Source: Nymphaea colorata
Taxonomy: Eukaryota > Streptophyta > Magnoliopsida > Nymphaeales > Nymphaeaceae
Length of the DNA stretch: 64,000 nt
Assembly: GCF_008831285.2 (NCBI RefSeq)
Contig: NC_045147.1
Coordinates: forward strand, 1,822,001-1,886,000
Reading direction: 5' to 3'
How positions within the stretch are numbered: the first letter of the stretch is position 1; each line of letters opens with the position of its first letter. A model generated the notes under the pieces. That model had not been told where the DNA came from and made no database searches. It saw only the letters and a list, made by a program, of their open reading frames with translations. Positions 1 through 12,044 of this stretch are shown here, piece by piece. A program made the translations under genes and the position numbers.

Positions 1-2150
1 ACACTAGCGTTGCTAAATGCTAACGGCCCTATTAACGCTTTTTTACCATCAGCGAAAGGATTCACTAACGGTAAAAAAAATGCATTGGAGCCTAAAAATT
101 CTTTTAGTCAAACTTATGTAAATGGCTTGGCATAAAATCACTTCTAAAAGACTAATCAAACCTAGTCAACTCCAAGAGTACATTGTCAATGATTAATCAC
201 AGCCAAACTTAGCATATGAAGTTATGAACCACTTAATAAGTAAGCAATTATTCTTTCCCAAAAACTAATTTCAAACTAATGATATAGAGAAAGCATGGCA
301 GACGTTCCAAAATGACATGGAAAGAACACAATTCAAAAGGAAAAAACTTCAGCAAATACATAATACATGCCAGGAAAATTGCCAAATTTAAACAATGCAA
401 AAGGCCAAAATGATATGGAGAGGAAGGAAAGCTACCAAACACACTCTCTTAAATTAGGGCGGAATCTCTTCTATCAGAGCAGGTTGTATGTTATGAACCC
501 TAACAAAAGGTCATATGTTATGGTCTAAAATGATCAAAATTCTCCTATTGGTTTAATGGAAGGCTGTCCCCTACAAGGGTAAAAAGAGAAACCCAAAAGT
601 TTTTTTTATAAAATTACCGAAATGCCCATCTTGTAAAAGTTGGGATAACATGGGAAGTGCTTTCTCTCTCCTCTATAATGGCAAATGTGAAAACATGAAA
701 ATGTTACCCTTTTTTCAAATAAGACTAAAGAACTGTTTGACGTCAATAACACATTGTTACTACTTCATGAATCTGCTCCAAAAATAAGATACGTTTATGA
801 AACACTTTCTAAAGTGCTCCATGAATCTAAACAATTTTTGGGTCAAATAAATGAGACGATAATATAATGTTATTGTTTCCAAACAACCCCTAAAATATTT
901 GTCTCTCAAAATAACAACTCTCTCTCTCTCACACACAAAGTAGAACATATAGAAAGAGCCTCTGTTAGCTGAGGATTCCACGAATAGGCATTCTTCTTCA
1001 AAGTTCCTCAAGGTAAACCTATTGACACAAAAAAGGGATCGAGAATAATAAATGAGCGTCCTTTTAAACTATTAATAAAATATATGGCAGAGTATGTGAT
1101 GCTTTTGTTAGTTTTCGGATTTGTTATATTATATATGTCGTCTCAACTTGGAGTCACGTGGAGTCCATGTGGGGGGAACATGGAGTTGTTTTAGTCAATG
1201 TTATCAAAATCGTTTTCTGAATTGAATCGGACGGAGTTTATGATTTAGTAAATCGGCCAGATAGAATCGGAATCAGAATTGCTTATGAATCGGAAATAGT
1301 AAAAGTTTTTCTTAAAATGTAAAATTTATACAATAAAGCAAAGATATCAATACTTTAAATAAGTGGTCAAAATACAACATTAACAATAATATTTTAATGA
1401 AAAAACAAAAAAAGTGTAAAAAAAACTACAAAATTTCAATTAAATCTCAACCTTGTTATTTTGCTCATAATAATTTGATTATAAGTAGTTTGGAACTTAA
1501 TATTAAATTTATCGACCGGCATTGCCGTTGATACACGTTGGCTTGTATCGTAATATTTCTCAATTCTTTCTCAATTCTCACGTTCTAATTTATAAATAAT
1601 TGTGAAATGTTTTAAAACTTTTTAAGAAGTAGCATAATTAATCGGGCTGAAAGTTTAGTGAGAGTTTGATCATCAGTTCAGTTCGATTCTCGTAAATACA
1701 AAACCTACTCAAAGCTTAAAGCAACCTTAATTCCGAGAATGTGAGAAAGTGAGGAAAGCTTCAACGTTCTTCCAGCATCTTACGCACCCGAAGATGATAA
1801 ATGCCTTAATAAAATTAAATATTTGAAGACTCCCATGTCAATTTGCGGTCGATATGATGAAGTTGATAGAATATCGATCTCGGATCCCACATAAACGATT
1901 CATATTCACGTCAAATCCAATTTTTATTGAGTTCAACTAATCGCGTTTTACATAATCGGAATCAAGTTTAGACTCGAATTTGAATCTTAATTTTAAGAAA
2001 CTGAATCTGAATCCGACTAGCATAAGATCGATATTTACGTAAAATCTGATCGAATATTGATTGAATTTCAATTTGAATTGGATAAGAAAAGCGCATGCCA
2101 AATCCAAATTAGATTAATGATCAAATCCAGATTACTTTAGCAGGCTAAAC
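1..2150. other. Gene-poor upstream DNA with degenerate repeats
   Basis: No coding exon is recognisable. The first 1.1 kb is AT-rich and anonymous. From about 1195 to 1330 and 1860 to 2130 the sequence is full of variants of GAATCGGAATC and AATCTGAATCCGA on both strands, the look of a decayed dispersed repeat with internally repetitive, partly inverted arms. No clear target-site duplication was found, so its ends are uncertain. Confidence 0.45.
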
Positions 2151-2296
2151 GGATTCGAACATGTTCGATTCGCTTTCGTTGTTTTATCTCCATCGTCACA
2201 TGGGGACATGGCTTTATTTCCCGGCCCACCTGCCAACGAGGATTCGCCTGTTCTGCATCATGGCGTACACGCGTCGCCTCCAGCCGTGTTATATTC

Positions 2297-2554
2297 ATGG
2301 ACATGAAGAGAAAAACATGGAACGGCTGCGATTTCCCCGAACTCTTGCTTCTCTGGTCTTCCCCGTCGATCGTGTCGGGTTCTGATCGATCGGTTGATCC
2401 ACGAGGGGCTCCCAACATATTCGCTCCTTTGTCCTCTCTCCTTTTTATGTTTGTGAATCGAATAACTAAAAGCGGACAAGCGAGGAGGTTGTTTGTTCGT
2501 AATCGTCCCTCCCTGCGATCATCCGACCGGAGAGGGGGAGAAAGAAAGAGAAAA
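2297..2554 (+). other. Open in-frame 5' extension of MOB1 exon 1
   Basis: An ATG at 2297 is followed by 86 codons without a stop, in the same frame as the MOB1 start at 2555. Translation from here would add a basic, serine/arginine-rich N-terminal tail. MOB1 proteins normally begin at MSLFG, and the segment resembles a 5' leader, so it is most likely untranslated or an unused in-frame start. Confidence 0.35.
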
Positions 2555-5500
2555 ATGAGCCTCTTCGGACTCGGTGGCAGGTGAAGAATTTTTATCCTCA
2601 GTTTCTCTTTGTTTTCGCTTAAATCTGAAGTATGACAAATATGGATCATGGAGTTGCAGGTTTTTGTCTGTTTTTCTTTTACCATCTTTCTTTTGCCTTC
2701 GGTTTTGGATCGTGATTTTTTGGGAGCCGATCGTGTAGTTCTGTTTTTTCTTTGCTTCGTGTTATCTTCTCCTGAGCTGGTCTTGTTGATTTCTCAACTC
2801 CATCATGACTGATAACTATACGTAATTCTTGGCGAAGTCATATTTTGTCTTTGGTCGAATGATAGAATAGTCAAATTTGTCGAGACTGACAACTTAGCTT
2901 GTTCCGTCTTTGAAATACGGTTGCGGTCATGCCCTGATCGAACTAACTCTGGGTGTTGGGAAGTGGGTGCTTGATAAATTACAGGATGGTTGTTTTCTCT
3001 AGGTTCCATTTGCTTCAGTGGTGTCCCTTGATTGCCTCGCAGGTTTTCCGCGCAAGGGCTGTTTCCCCTCCCAGCGGCTTCTAATTTAAAAATTCCTTTT
3101 GGTTTCGTTTGTTATTTGTTGCGGAATTTCGATGGTCGTTTGGATTGGAGAAATTCATAATCAGGAATTGGTGTCTGTTTGATGAGTGCTTCAAAATGAT
3201 ATGGGATGAAAATCCTAATGCTTTGAAAAAATATAACTAGAAGAAACCAAATTGGAGTATATTTGAGAGCTTGCAGATCCTCCAAGGGTTACTTTTTGGA
3301 AAATATTGGACCTCTAGCATTGAAGATTATGGATATTTTAGCTATGTCAAGCATGTGTATGCTTATTTCCCAATTAGAGTTGTGATAGAGACTAGATCCA
3401 ATGATCAGGTTGGTTCTCTCCTATCTGAAGGCTGTAGTTATGTTTTCCCAATTGAAAAATAGTTGAATTCAATATAGAAGCGTCTTATATTCTTGAAAGC
3501 ATTTCCAGATATGATTCATGCTGAGGGTATTTGTTTACCCTTGTCATCATGTCGCCTGGTTGACTATGTAATTAACCATCTAAGTTTGGAGAATCTATTG
3601 ATTATAGCTATACTCTCTTGTTGATGCTCTATTTGTATATGAAATTCTGATTCTGGGTATTGTTTTAGGCATGGCACCACATCATGTCAACAAAGCACAT
3701 AAAAAGTTGATATGCATATGTGCCAAACTTGTGAAACCTTTGTACATGAGCAATGAATATTCATAATTAAGAAATTTAGTCATGTGAGGCAAGTCAAATC
3801 AATGTGCAAACTGACCCACAGCACCCAAGTGAGGTGGAGGTGTTATGGCATGGTTGCACACTTATGTGATGTAGTCTTAAGGATATCCATGCAGCACTAT
3901 AGTTTAGTAGTTTTCTTTGTAGGTTATCCATGCTACATAATGGGAACCCCAGGCACTGCATTTTCTTTCCAGGTTATTTGCCAGGACAACTTATTAATCC
4001 TAGGTCAACCTAAATGTCATCCATGTTTATTGTTTTCAAAGGTGTACCCTGCAGAAGCTGACTACAGGCTGCCATTAGGACCTACGTCATATGGATTCTC
4101 TTTATCGGCTCCCATGTACATCCCCTCATAAACAAATAACACTCTAGATGTAAAAACATTGCCGAATCCCTGCATCCATGTGACACCCAAGTACATGGAT
4201 GACCAGACTTCTTCCCTCAAGAGTTGCTCCTACTGTTGCTTGTTTTCTATTTTCTTCATGCTTTCATGATTTTTTTTTCCTTGAGTTTGCATATTTGTTT
4301 TCCTTTGTAGAGACCTTTTTATATTTGTTTCTCTTGAATGATGCCTTGTGGCTATGGTGTCTTTGGTTACCCCATGACCAAGTCTTACTATCTGTAGGAA
4401 TAACACCAGGACATACTAATGATACTTTAACAGTAATGAGGCGGTTGACTGTTATGGAGTAGTTTTCTGTTAATTAGTTAACACAATCCCTTGACTGATG
4501 TGTTGTACTAATATCTCAGTACTTTTGGCAGTCTGATTTTCTATATTTCCACACTTTGCAACATGTGATTTTTCTCTAGTGACCATTTTCTCTTATATGG
4601 AAAAGATTGTCTTCACTTTCTGTATATGGTGTTCGATATGTGATTGGCTTCAGGGACCCTGAATGTCCCTGATTAAATTTAGGTTGTCCTGGTCATTAGG
4701 AGGTACTCTCTCTGTCTGGTGCGAAAAACCTGACCTGGTTATAATGAGACACCAGTGTGGGGTTGTATTAACCAGATCAGCATCAGGCCTTGTTGAGATG
4801 ATTTTTCGTCTCACGTAAGACTTGTGTGATTATTATACTAGGTTAAATCTGGGCATGCCTCTTGGGCTGCTCCGAGATTTAAGCACAAAACCTGGAAACT
4901 TCTGTCAGCTTGTTCAGTACTTATCCCATTTCCACCTCTTCTCTGTTGTTTCTCATGATATGTGCTCTCACAGAAGGTTTTTATCACAACAGGAACCAGA
5001 GAACATTTCGTCCAAAGAAAAGTGCACCGTCTGGCAGCAAGGTCCGTTTCCTTCACAATCATATTTCTCTGACCTTATCATTTTTATGATGTTAAACATT
5101 CATCTCCTAGAATGTAGAACAAAGTGTTTGATAATGTTCCATTGCGACACCTAACTCTACATGGAAATTGTGTTGCAATTGCACAAGTGTTTCTTCTCAC
5201 TGCTTATAACAGCAATCCAAACAATATGGAGTCTATGACTCTTATTGGTTTTTATGGCCCATTTTGAGTAAAAAGTTTTGTGGGAGTTCTTGGACAATAT
5301 TATATGTGGCATTTGGATCTTATAGAGGATCTGGTGGGGTATTTGGTTTGGATTAGAGTGTTTCAAATTTGGACAATCAAACACTCTAGGAACCGAAGTT
5401 GGTTGAACTTGGTGAAGCCGGAAAAACCCTGAAAGAAGATCCTAATCTACGTATCTAGATTTGATGGAATCCTAGACCCATTGCTTTGGGTTATTGGTTG

Positions 5501-8500
5501 GATCAGGGTAATAGACTAGATCTAATTGAACCTGAATTGGCATTCTAGAGATAACCAGTAGGTGCATGTGCATGGTGAAACCAGATGAACCTTAGGATCC
5601 GTTCCTGCTTGGGGTTGGGGAGGTACATATGGAAGGTTGAAGAAGGGGGCATATAGGTATTTGGACTACTCTGTGAAAAGTCTATGGGGAATATGGTGAG
5701 TTGAAAACTTGAAAACAGTGGTGTGGAGCTCTGTATTTGCAGCTAGTTGAATGAACTTGAAAGACCATCACATCACACTGTTCCTTCCTTAAAAATGAGC
5801 AAATCCCTGAATCTGAACACCTAATCATGTTGTACATTGTTACAGGGTGCGCAACTTCAAAGGCACATTGATGCAACCTTAGGTAGTGGGAACTTGAGGG
5901 AAGCAGTGCTTCTTCCACCAGGAGAGGATGTGAATGAGTGGTTAGCAGTAAACAGTAAGACCTGCATCATGCTCTGTTTAATTAAACTTCCCCATCTTTA
6001 AGTTCGTTTCAGAATCCAGTTGTTTGCTGCTTGCACCTGCCAATATGAGACTGCATGTTCATGTCTTAAAATGCTTTCTATCTGTTGACGAATAGCCTCA
6101 CATGAGAAGGTTCTAGATGTTGACTGGTTTCTTTGGTTCTATTTTCAGCTGTTGACTTCTTTAACCAGGTGAATCTGCTCTATGGCACTCTGACAGAGTT
6201 TTGCACTCCTAATAGCTGCCCAACAATGACTGCAGGACCCAAGTAATGTTTCTGATCCTATGATGTTGTCTATCCATGTGTAGTCCTTTTAATGTACCTG
6301 ATTTCATAAATATAACTGTCATAAGATGTCTACATATTCTTTGCCTCCAATTTTCATTTAGTGATACCATGATGAGTCCTTGACATGGTATATATGTTTC
6401 TTGTCTTACTTCGCTAGAAAATTGGTAAGTTGTATCATATCTTTTTGGTTGGGTATTACATTTTTATGTTTTTCGAAGTTGAAACAGTTAGAATTCTTTG
6501 GTTTTTATTGCATGTGTTAAGGTCTTAATTATCACAGAAAAATGAGATTTTGATATTCTTTTTTCTTGGTTAAATTGACAGAAGGTATGGTGTATCCTTC
6601 ATACCTGCTGACTACTATAAAATATCAGGTGGTTTTAAGCATCTGTAACAGTGTTAGAAAAATATTAAAATTAACTAAGAAGGCAAGCATCCTAACTGCA
6701 GACAAACAAACAGCACCAGCAGAAATGCTAGCTAGGGTGGTTTTCAATTACCCTATAGAATGGCCAGAAGAGAATCTCAAGTGAAGATATGTGTAGTCAG
6801 TAGTGCTAGTTGGATGCAAGTAACAGATCCAATAAAAAGGCCTGTCTTGAAACTCTTCCACCTCAATCAATACACTGGAAGATATAACAAGCAAATTTAT
6901 TCTTTGGACAAAAAAAATTAAAAAGAAATATGCCTTTGTCAGTGATATCATTCTTATTGTTGTTGTATTTCTGTGTGTGCTTATGTGAGTCTGCTCATCT
7001 ATGCTCACTGCTACCATCATCACACAATGATAACTTTAAAACCATTGTCTTATTTATGGTTGTGCTTTTGATATGTGGTAAATCTGATTCAGATGCTTCT
7101 TGCAGGTATGAATACCGGTGGGCTGATGGGGTCCAAATTAAAAAACCCATAGAGGTATCTGCGCCAAAATATGTGGAGTATTTGATGGATTGGATTGAAG
7201 CACAGCTTGATAATGAATCCATATTTCCTCAAAAGCTTGGTAAGATGCATTTCCTTGTTAGACAAAGTTTCTTCCATACGCTTGTAGCTACTATAGCTTA
7301 TCAAATGTTTCTTGCAGGGGCGCCATTTCCTCCTAATTTTAAGGATGTAGTCAAGACCATTTTCAAGCGCTTATTCCGTGTCTATGCGCATATTTACCAT
7401 TCACACTTCCAGAAGATTGTGAGCCTTAAAGAAGAAGCTCACTTGAATACATGTTTTAAGCATTTCATTCTGTTTACATGTGTAAGTTCTTGAGCTTATT
7501 TGTTTTTTCTGATATGATTTTAACTAGTTGTGTTGCTTCTATATTTGTTAGCTCCTATGTCACACGGGTACGGGTATGCGGACACGGCAATTTTCAAAAT
7601 TTTAGGATACGCGGACATGGCGAATTTTATATTCTAAAAAATAAAAAAGGATAATAAAATTAAAAAAAAATAAATTAATAATTCACTCTTACAATCTCAT
7701 AAGTCATAAGAAAGAAAGTCTCAGATTCTCAAACAAAACATTGTTCATCACCAACCTCATAAGTCATAAGAAAGAAATTCTCAAACAAAACAAAGAATGT
7801 CGGGTTAGTAAAGTGGTTCGGATTGGGTCCGACCCAGACCCGATCCAAAACATATCCTGCCGTGTCCAAGTGTCGGTGTCCTGGTGTTGGAGTGTCGACA
7901 CCAGTACGTGGCCCATTTTGCCGTGTCCGTGTGACATAGGTTAGCTCCTTTTTTATCAACCTTCATTCTCAGAGCTGTGTTTTGTACCTTTTTTGTGGCC
8001 CTTTTCTGTTCCTTGCTTGGAAGCGTATCTGGTTTATTCTACAGCCCTGTTTACAACCAATGAGTCTTTGTCGTCATTTGTGCCACTGTTTTCATGTAGT
8101 ACTGTTTTCCCCATATAAAATACCTTTTGAGTTTTGAGTATTGTTTTTGCATATTAGTGTTCTAAATTTGTCTGTGCCTTGGTACCAATGAAATTATTTT
8201 TGTGATGACGTGTGACAAAATTGAGTATGGATCCTTCTGAACCTAACCCAGTAAATTTAAGGTAGTGAATGTGATTTGGTTCAGCCAACTTCCTGTAAGG
8301 GGTCAATATTTTATCTATATGTGCACTGCTGTTCTATCAGAAGAATGTCAAGAAGCTTGGAATGGCCTATCTTGTAGGAAGAAGTTGCATATCTCCAAAA
8401 AATGTTACTTTTTAGTTGCTAACTAGCATTGCTACCTTTGCACGTATTTCCTGATATTTTATGAAACGATAATAGTTTGTAGTCCTACCAAAAAACACTT

Positions 8501-9282
8501 TACAACCGGGATATTCTTTTTGAACTTGGGCAGTGTTGTTCTTTGGATTTCAAAAATACTTTGTGGCCAAGAATCAGAAGTGTCTTCTGTGCATCTGTTC
8601 TAATTGTAATTGTTATGTTTTATTTGTATTCTTACTAATGTTGATCATTTATGGAGCAAAAATAGTTTTGCCTTACAAGGAACCATGTGAAAACATTTGC
8701 ACCAATAAAAAGATGACCCAACCATGGAAAGGCAGAATTCTCAAAATCTGGACTTGAATGGTAGGAATGCTTTTCCATCGGATGAACTTCTGAGGATGAT
8801 ATACTGCAACTTCTCGTCAAGAAAAAAGTAGAGCAAGGGCTCTTCAAAGCAAAAAATATGTGTTGCCTCCTGAAGCTCCAATTAGGATTCCCATCAGAAC
8901 CAACACTTTTCACCATGGAATTTTAGATGCTCCGTTCCACTGGATGCAAGACTCGGACAAAGGAACCTTGACAAATGGTGGAAGGAAATTTTACCGAATT
9001 CTAATGTCACCCACTTCTATTGTTATTATCCTGCTAATCATGCGTTATTTTCCCATGCTGTTTATTTTTCCACTTCATTCCGGCTGTGGACTAAAATCTC
9101 ATATGAATGACTTTTCTTTAATTGAGCTTCTAAATTCCATTACCAACGTATGAAGGTACTGGAATTAAGCATGATATACTGAGACTCTTGTCTGTGGCCT
9201 GACGCAGGAGTTCCATTTGATTGAGAAGGGTGAGCTTGCGCCTTTACAAGATCTAATAGAATCTATTGTACTTTCCTACTAA
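2555..9282 (+). CDS. MOB1: MOB kinase activator-like 1 (MOB1), 7 exons
   Basis: Spliced CDS from exons 2555-2580, 4993-5041, 5846-5954, 6149-6242, 7106-7239, 7318-7481 and 9208-9282, all with GT-AG introns and matching phases. It gives 216 aa, close to the usual plant MOB1 length. The protein opens MSLFGLGGR and contains the family blocks [50 protein letters not shown] and [10 protein letters not shown]. The expected zinc ligands are C80, C85, H162 and H167. MOB1 proteins are small adaptor/activators that bind N-terminal regions of NDR/LATS-type AGC kinases; in plants they act in Hippo-like control of growth, cell division and sporogenesis. Intron 1 is 2.4 kb, and intron 6 (7482-9207) carries a short transposon. 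Canonical Met at 2555 is preferred, although the frame stays open upstream to an ATG at 2297. Family assignment is secure. Confidence 0.96.
2581..4992 (+). other. MOB1 intron 1
   Basis: A 2.4-kb first intron, from donor AG|GTGAAG to an acceptor ending TCACAACAG. It is T-rich, as expected for a plant intron. Short open frames inside it match no family I recognise. First introns of plant housekeeping genes often hold expression-enhancing signals, but nothing specific can be shown here. Confidence 0.85.
7555..7939. mobile_element. Non-autonomous TIR transposon (MITE, hAT-like) in MOB1 intron 6
   Basis: A 385-bp element bounded by perfect 13-bp terminal inverted repeats, CTATGTCACACGG at 7555 and its reverse complement ending at 7939. 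It is flanked by an 8-bp direct duplication GTTAGCTC (7547-7554 and 7940-7947). An 8-bp duplication suggests the hAT superfamily. One shared base would also allow a 9-bp duplication with a 12-bp inverted repeat, as in Mutator-like elements. The interior is AT-rich, with GC-rich subterminal stretches repeating ACACGG/CCGTGTC motifs. It encodes no protein, so it would depend on a transposase made elsewhere. It lies well inside the intron, clear of the splice sites. Confidence 0.85.
7685..7795. repeat. Internal tandem duplication within the intronic MITE
   Basis: The sequence CTCATAAGTCATAAGAAAGA occurs twice (about 7697 and 7758), each followed by a TTCTCAAACAAAACA-like tail. It is a partial duplication of roughly 60 bp inside the element. 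Confidence 0.75.
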
Positions 9283-10600
9283 ATTGTATTAAAGATGCTG
9301 GTGTGCTAGAGGAGGCAGATGGCTGGAAGGGATTGTCATCATAAAAGTTTGTAACTGTAGCAATATAAGACAAGGAATTTTATCTACCACCTTGCTATTT
9401 TGTTTGTTCGGTAGATATCTGAGCTTTATGCCAATGCTGACGGACGTGTACATTATATCCAGATATTTCCCCGTATCATGCTTTATTAATTAAAGATTTG
9501 AAGCTTGTAGAGAATAAATCTTGACATAGTGTGGTTAAATAACACTGGAGCACTCATTTCTTTGTTTATCTTCTAACTTCCATCGCCCTAATTCTTCTAT
9601 TATATGTCACTCAAAGAAATTGAAGCCTTAAGGCTGAGCTTTCGGATATAATTTCAGGCCTTACACTGAAAATCATGCAATCGACAGGTTGTCTTCTCCC
9701 ACTGCGCTGATTTCGAACTAATATTTTGATGTTGGCTCATTGACTTGTCTATGTTGTAGAGCAACTTTCCGCTGTGTGGTAACTAGTCCCCGAGTTATCA
9801 CTTTTTTGCAGTACACAAAATCTGGATTAGGCTGTTCTGATGTTAGCTGTTTGGATGAATTTTGAAGAGCTGGTTTATGCATTTGAGGGCGAAATATCCG
9901 ACTCTTTGTTCACTACAAATTAGATTTGGTAATTATCACCTACAAATGATAGATGATACTAGCTGCCGAGTTCCGTGAAGCTGCTGCCGTGGCTTTTCTA
10001 CTTGCATCTTCCAGCTACTATCTTCCAAACAGTGCCATATCTTTTATAGATAGGGAAGAACCTTTTTTTGTCGACATACTGAATGATGTTTTCCTGTTGT
10101 GCTATCAGCTATCGATGGCTTAATATGAAAGCATATGGGTGTGTAAAGCTTTATTTGTGTGCTCAACACTATCACTTTTTTCATCTAGACAAAACTGAAT
10201 TGAGTGGCAAGGGGAAATCTTAAATCTAAAAGAGGTTTCCTTCCTCGTCCAACTACTTGTAATGCAAGGGGCGTGTCAGTTGGCAAACTTGGGAATCAGA
10301 CTCAGATCAGTAGTCAACTGCGTCAGCAGGTTGACTCAGTGACAGCCGGGTCAAATACTAAGAATCGGACTATCGAATACAACCAAGTTACTAGACTGTA
10401 GCCCTCTCTTTTTTTTTCTAATTTTTGCCCAAATGATCTAATTAAGTTCTCTTAAAGACTTGATGAGATCATTAAAATGTGAAAAAAAAAAGTATGTTCT
10501 CTCTTAAGAGGTTACCTATGGCCCGACCGACCACCTTTAGGGCATCAAAGAGAGAGGGATCAAGGACAAGGTTGGTTTGGGATTAGGGTTGCTGAAAAGG

Positions 10601-10602
<2 letters not shown>

Positions 10603-10634
<32 letters not shown>
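10603..10634. repeat. (TA)n microsatellite, left flank of the GC-rich block
   Basis: An uninterrupted TA dinucleotide run of about 32 bp, ending where the GC-rich block begins with GGCTCCCC. Confidence 0.95.
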
Positions 10635-10636
<2 letters not shown>

Positions 10637-11041
10637 CTCCCCTTATGCTAGTTTAAGGGCTACGCTCGAAGCATTTGTTAAAAACAAAAAATAAAAAGTA
10701 AGGGAAGGCATCTTGCCCAATGGCTTCCCTACGGCTTGTAGAGGAGGCCGCCAGTGATGCCTTGCCGCTGGAATCATGGAGGGGAGGTGATGGCCTCACC
10801 CCATAGGAAGGGGGAGGCGGTCGCCGCCCTCCAATGCCGCCAGACCATTCCTGGCGGCATCGGGAGGCAGCAACAGCCTCCCCCTTCCTAGAAGGAGAGG
10901 AGGCACTGCCCTCCCCTGCAAATTTTTTCTGCAGTGGGGACCGGCGAGCGTCGCCAAAGCCACCCAGGGGAGGCGACGCCTCCCCACCGCCATGAACTAC
11001 GTCGTAAGTTCACGGCGACAACCAATTTTTCGGCTGGGGGG
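10635..11041. mobile_element. GC-rich insert bounded by TA repeats; candidate TA-targeting element
   Basis: About 407 bp, strongly GC-rich in its second half, placed precisely between two TA-repeat tracts in otherwise AT-rich DNA. It contains a run of short perfect stem-loops: TGCCGCCAG with CTGGCGGCA near 10833-10860, GGGAGGC with GCCTCCC near 10861-10881, and CTGCA with TGCAG near 10917-10935. It has no obvious terminal inverted repeat and no convincing protein. The layout recalls the rice Micron type, which inserts in (TA)n microsatellites, but no sequence match to it is claimed. Confidence 0.4.
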
Positions 11042-11082
<41 letters not shown>

Positions 11083-11084
11083 AC
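11042..11084. repeat. (TA)n(GA)n compound microsatellite
   Basis: About 23 bp of TA followed by about 20 bp of GA. This is the right flank of the GC-rich block. A run of more than 20 A bases follows near 11126-11149. Confidence 0.95.
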
Positions 11085-12044
11085 AACCAATTCAACCTTT
11101 TTTCGGTCTTTTCATACCGATTCAAGAAAAAAAAAAAAAAAAAAAAAACAAAATCAATTTTTTATCATCAATTTAGTTTTATGTCGCCAAAACTCATATT
11201 GTGCTCAACTCGGCCAAGTCTTGGTGTGGATAGCTCGTGTCCCAACCTGTGACCCATTAACTGAACAATTCTGATCCAACTCAAGCGATTCCCGGGTCGA
11301 TCACCGAGATTGCCAACTATGGGGCGTGTATACATATTCTATGTTTAAGGAAGTTTTGATCATAGATAAAAGTAAAGCGGTTTAACTATCACAAGTGTGA
11401 TTGTTTATTACATGGTTTTTAAGAATAATCATAGTATATTTCCTTCATATAACATTCACTGCAGCGCAGGAGGATACCTGCTTGAACGCTGTCTGATTCT
11501 AGTGTTCGGAATTACACGGTTACATAAAGAACCAAAGAATAACAAGAAATCACTGAAAGAATGTCTTTGCACATTTATCTGCAGGTTCTCCCTCTTCCTC
11601 CAAAAATTAGCGTCGAGAGTGACACCTGGAGAGCACTCTCACTTCTTCAGACCAAGCAGCAATATATTTATATATATATATATGTCTATACCACTCAGAA
11701 AAATTTGTATTGTCGGACCAATGATCCAACTTTGTACTAAGATGATCGATTTAAACCTTTCCAGTATCTATCAAAGATTTTGCAGCATATACTGCCTCCA
11801 TACCTTGAAGGTTCTGCTCTTCATGTCAACAGTGGAGCTTCATATTCAACTTGTAGTCAACCAGCTCTAATTATCAGTTTCGGAAAGGGAGGACTGAAAC
11901 CATTTTTGTTCCAGTAAAATGGTTTTTCTTGTAACAAACTGATAAAAGCTGATTGCCATCCCGAGGCAGCAGATCAATCTTGTCCTGGTAGGTTAATTTT
12001 CTCTTCCCACATAAAAGAGTAGTTTATAGAGTTCAAGTTCCTTT

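Larger units (their letters stand above)
9283..12044. other. Intergenic region between MOB1 and the O-fucosyltransferase gene
   Basis: The two genes converge here, so both 3' UTRs must lie at its edges. The centre holds two TA microsatellites, a GC-rich block (10635-11041), a GA tract and a long A run. Short open frames near 10204-10401 and 11397-11870 resemble no known family and have poor codon character. I see no supported gene. Confidence 0.6.

Noticed and set aside
1670-1700. TTCGATTC motif resembling a tRNA T-loop
   Set aside because: No complementary stem flanks it. It belongs to the GAATCG-type degenerate repeat.
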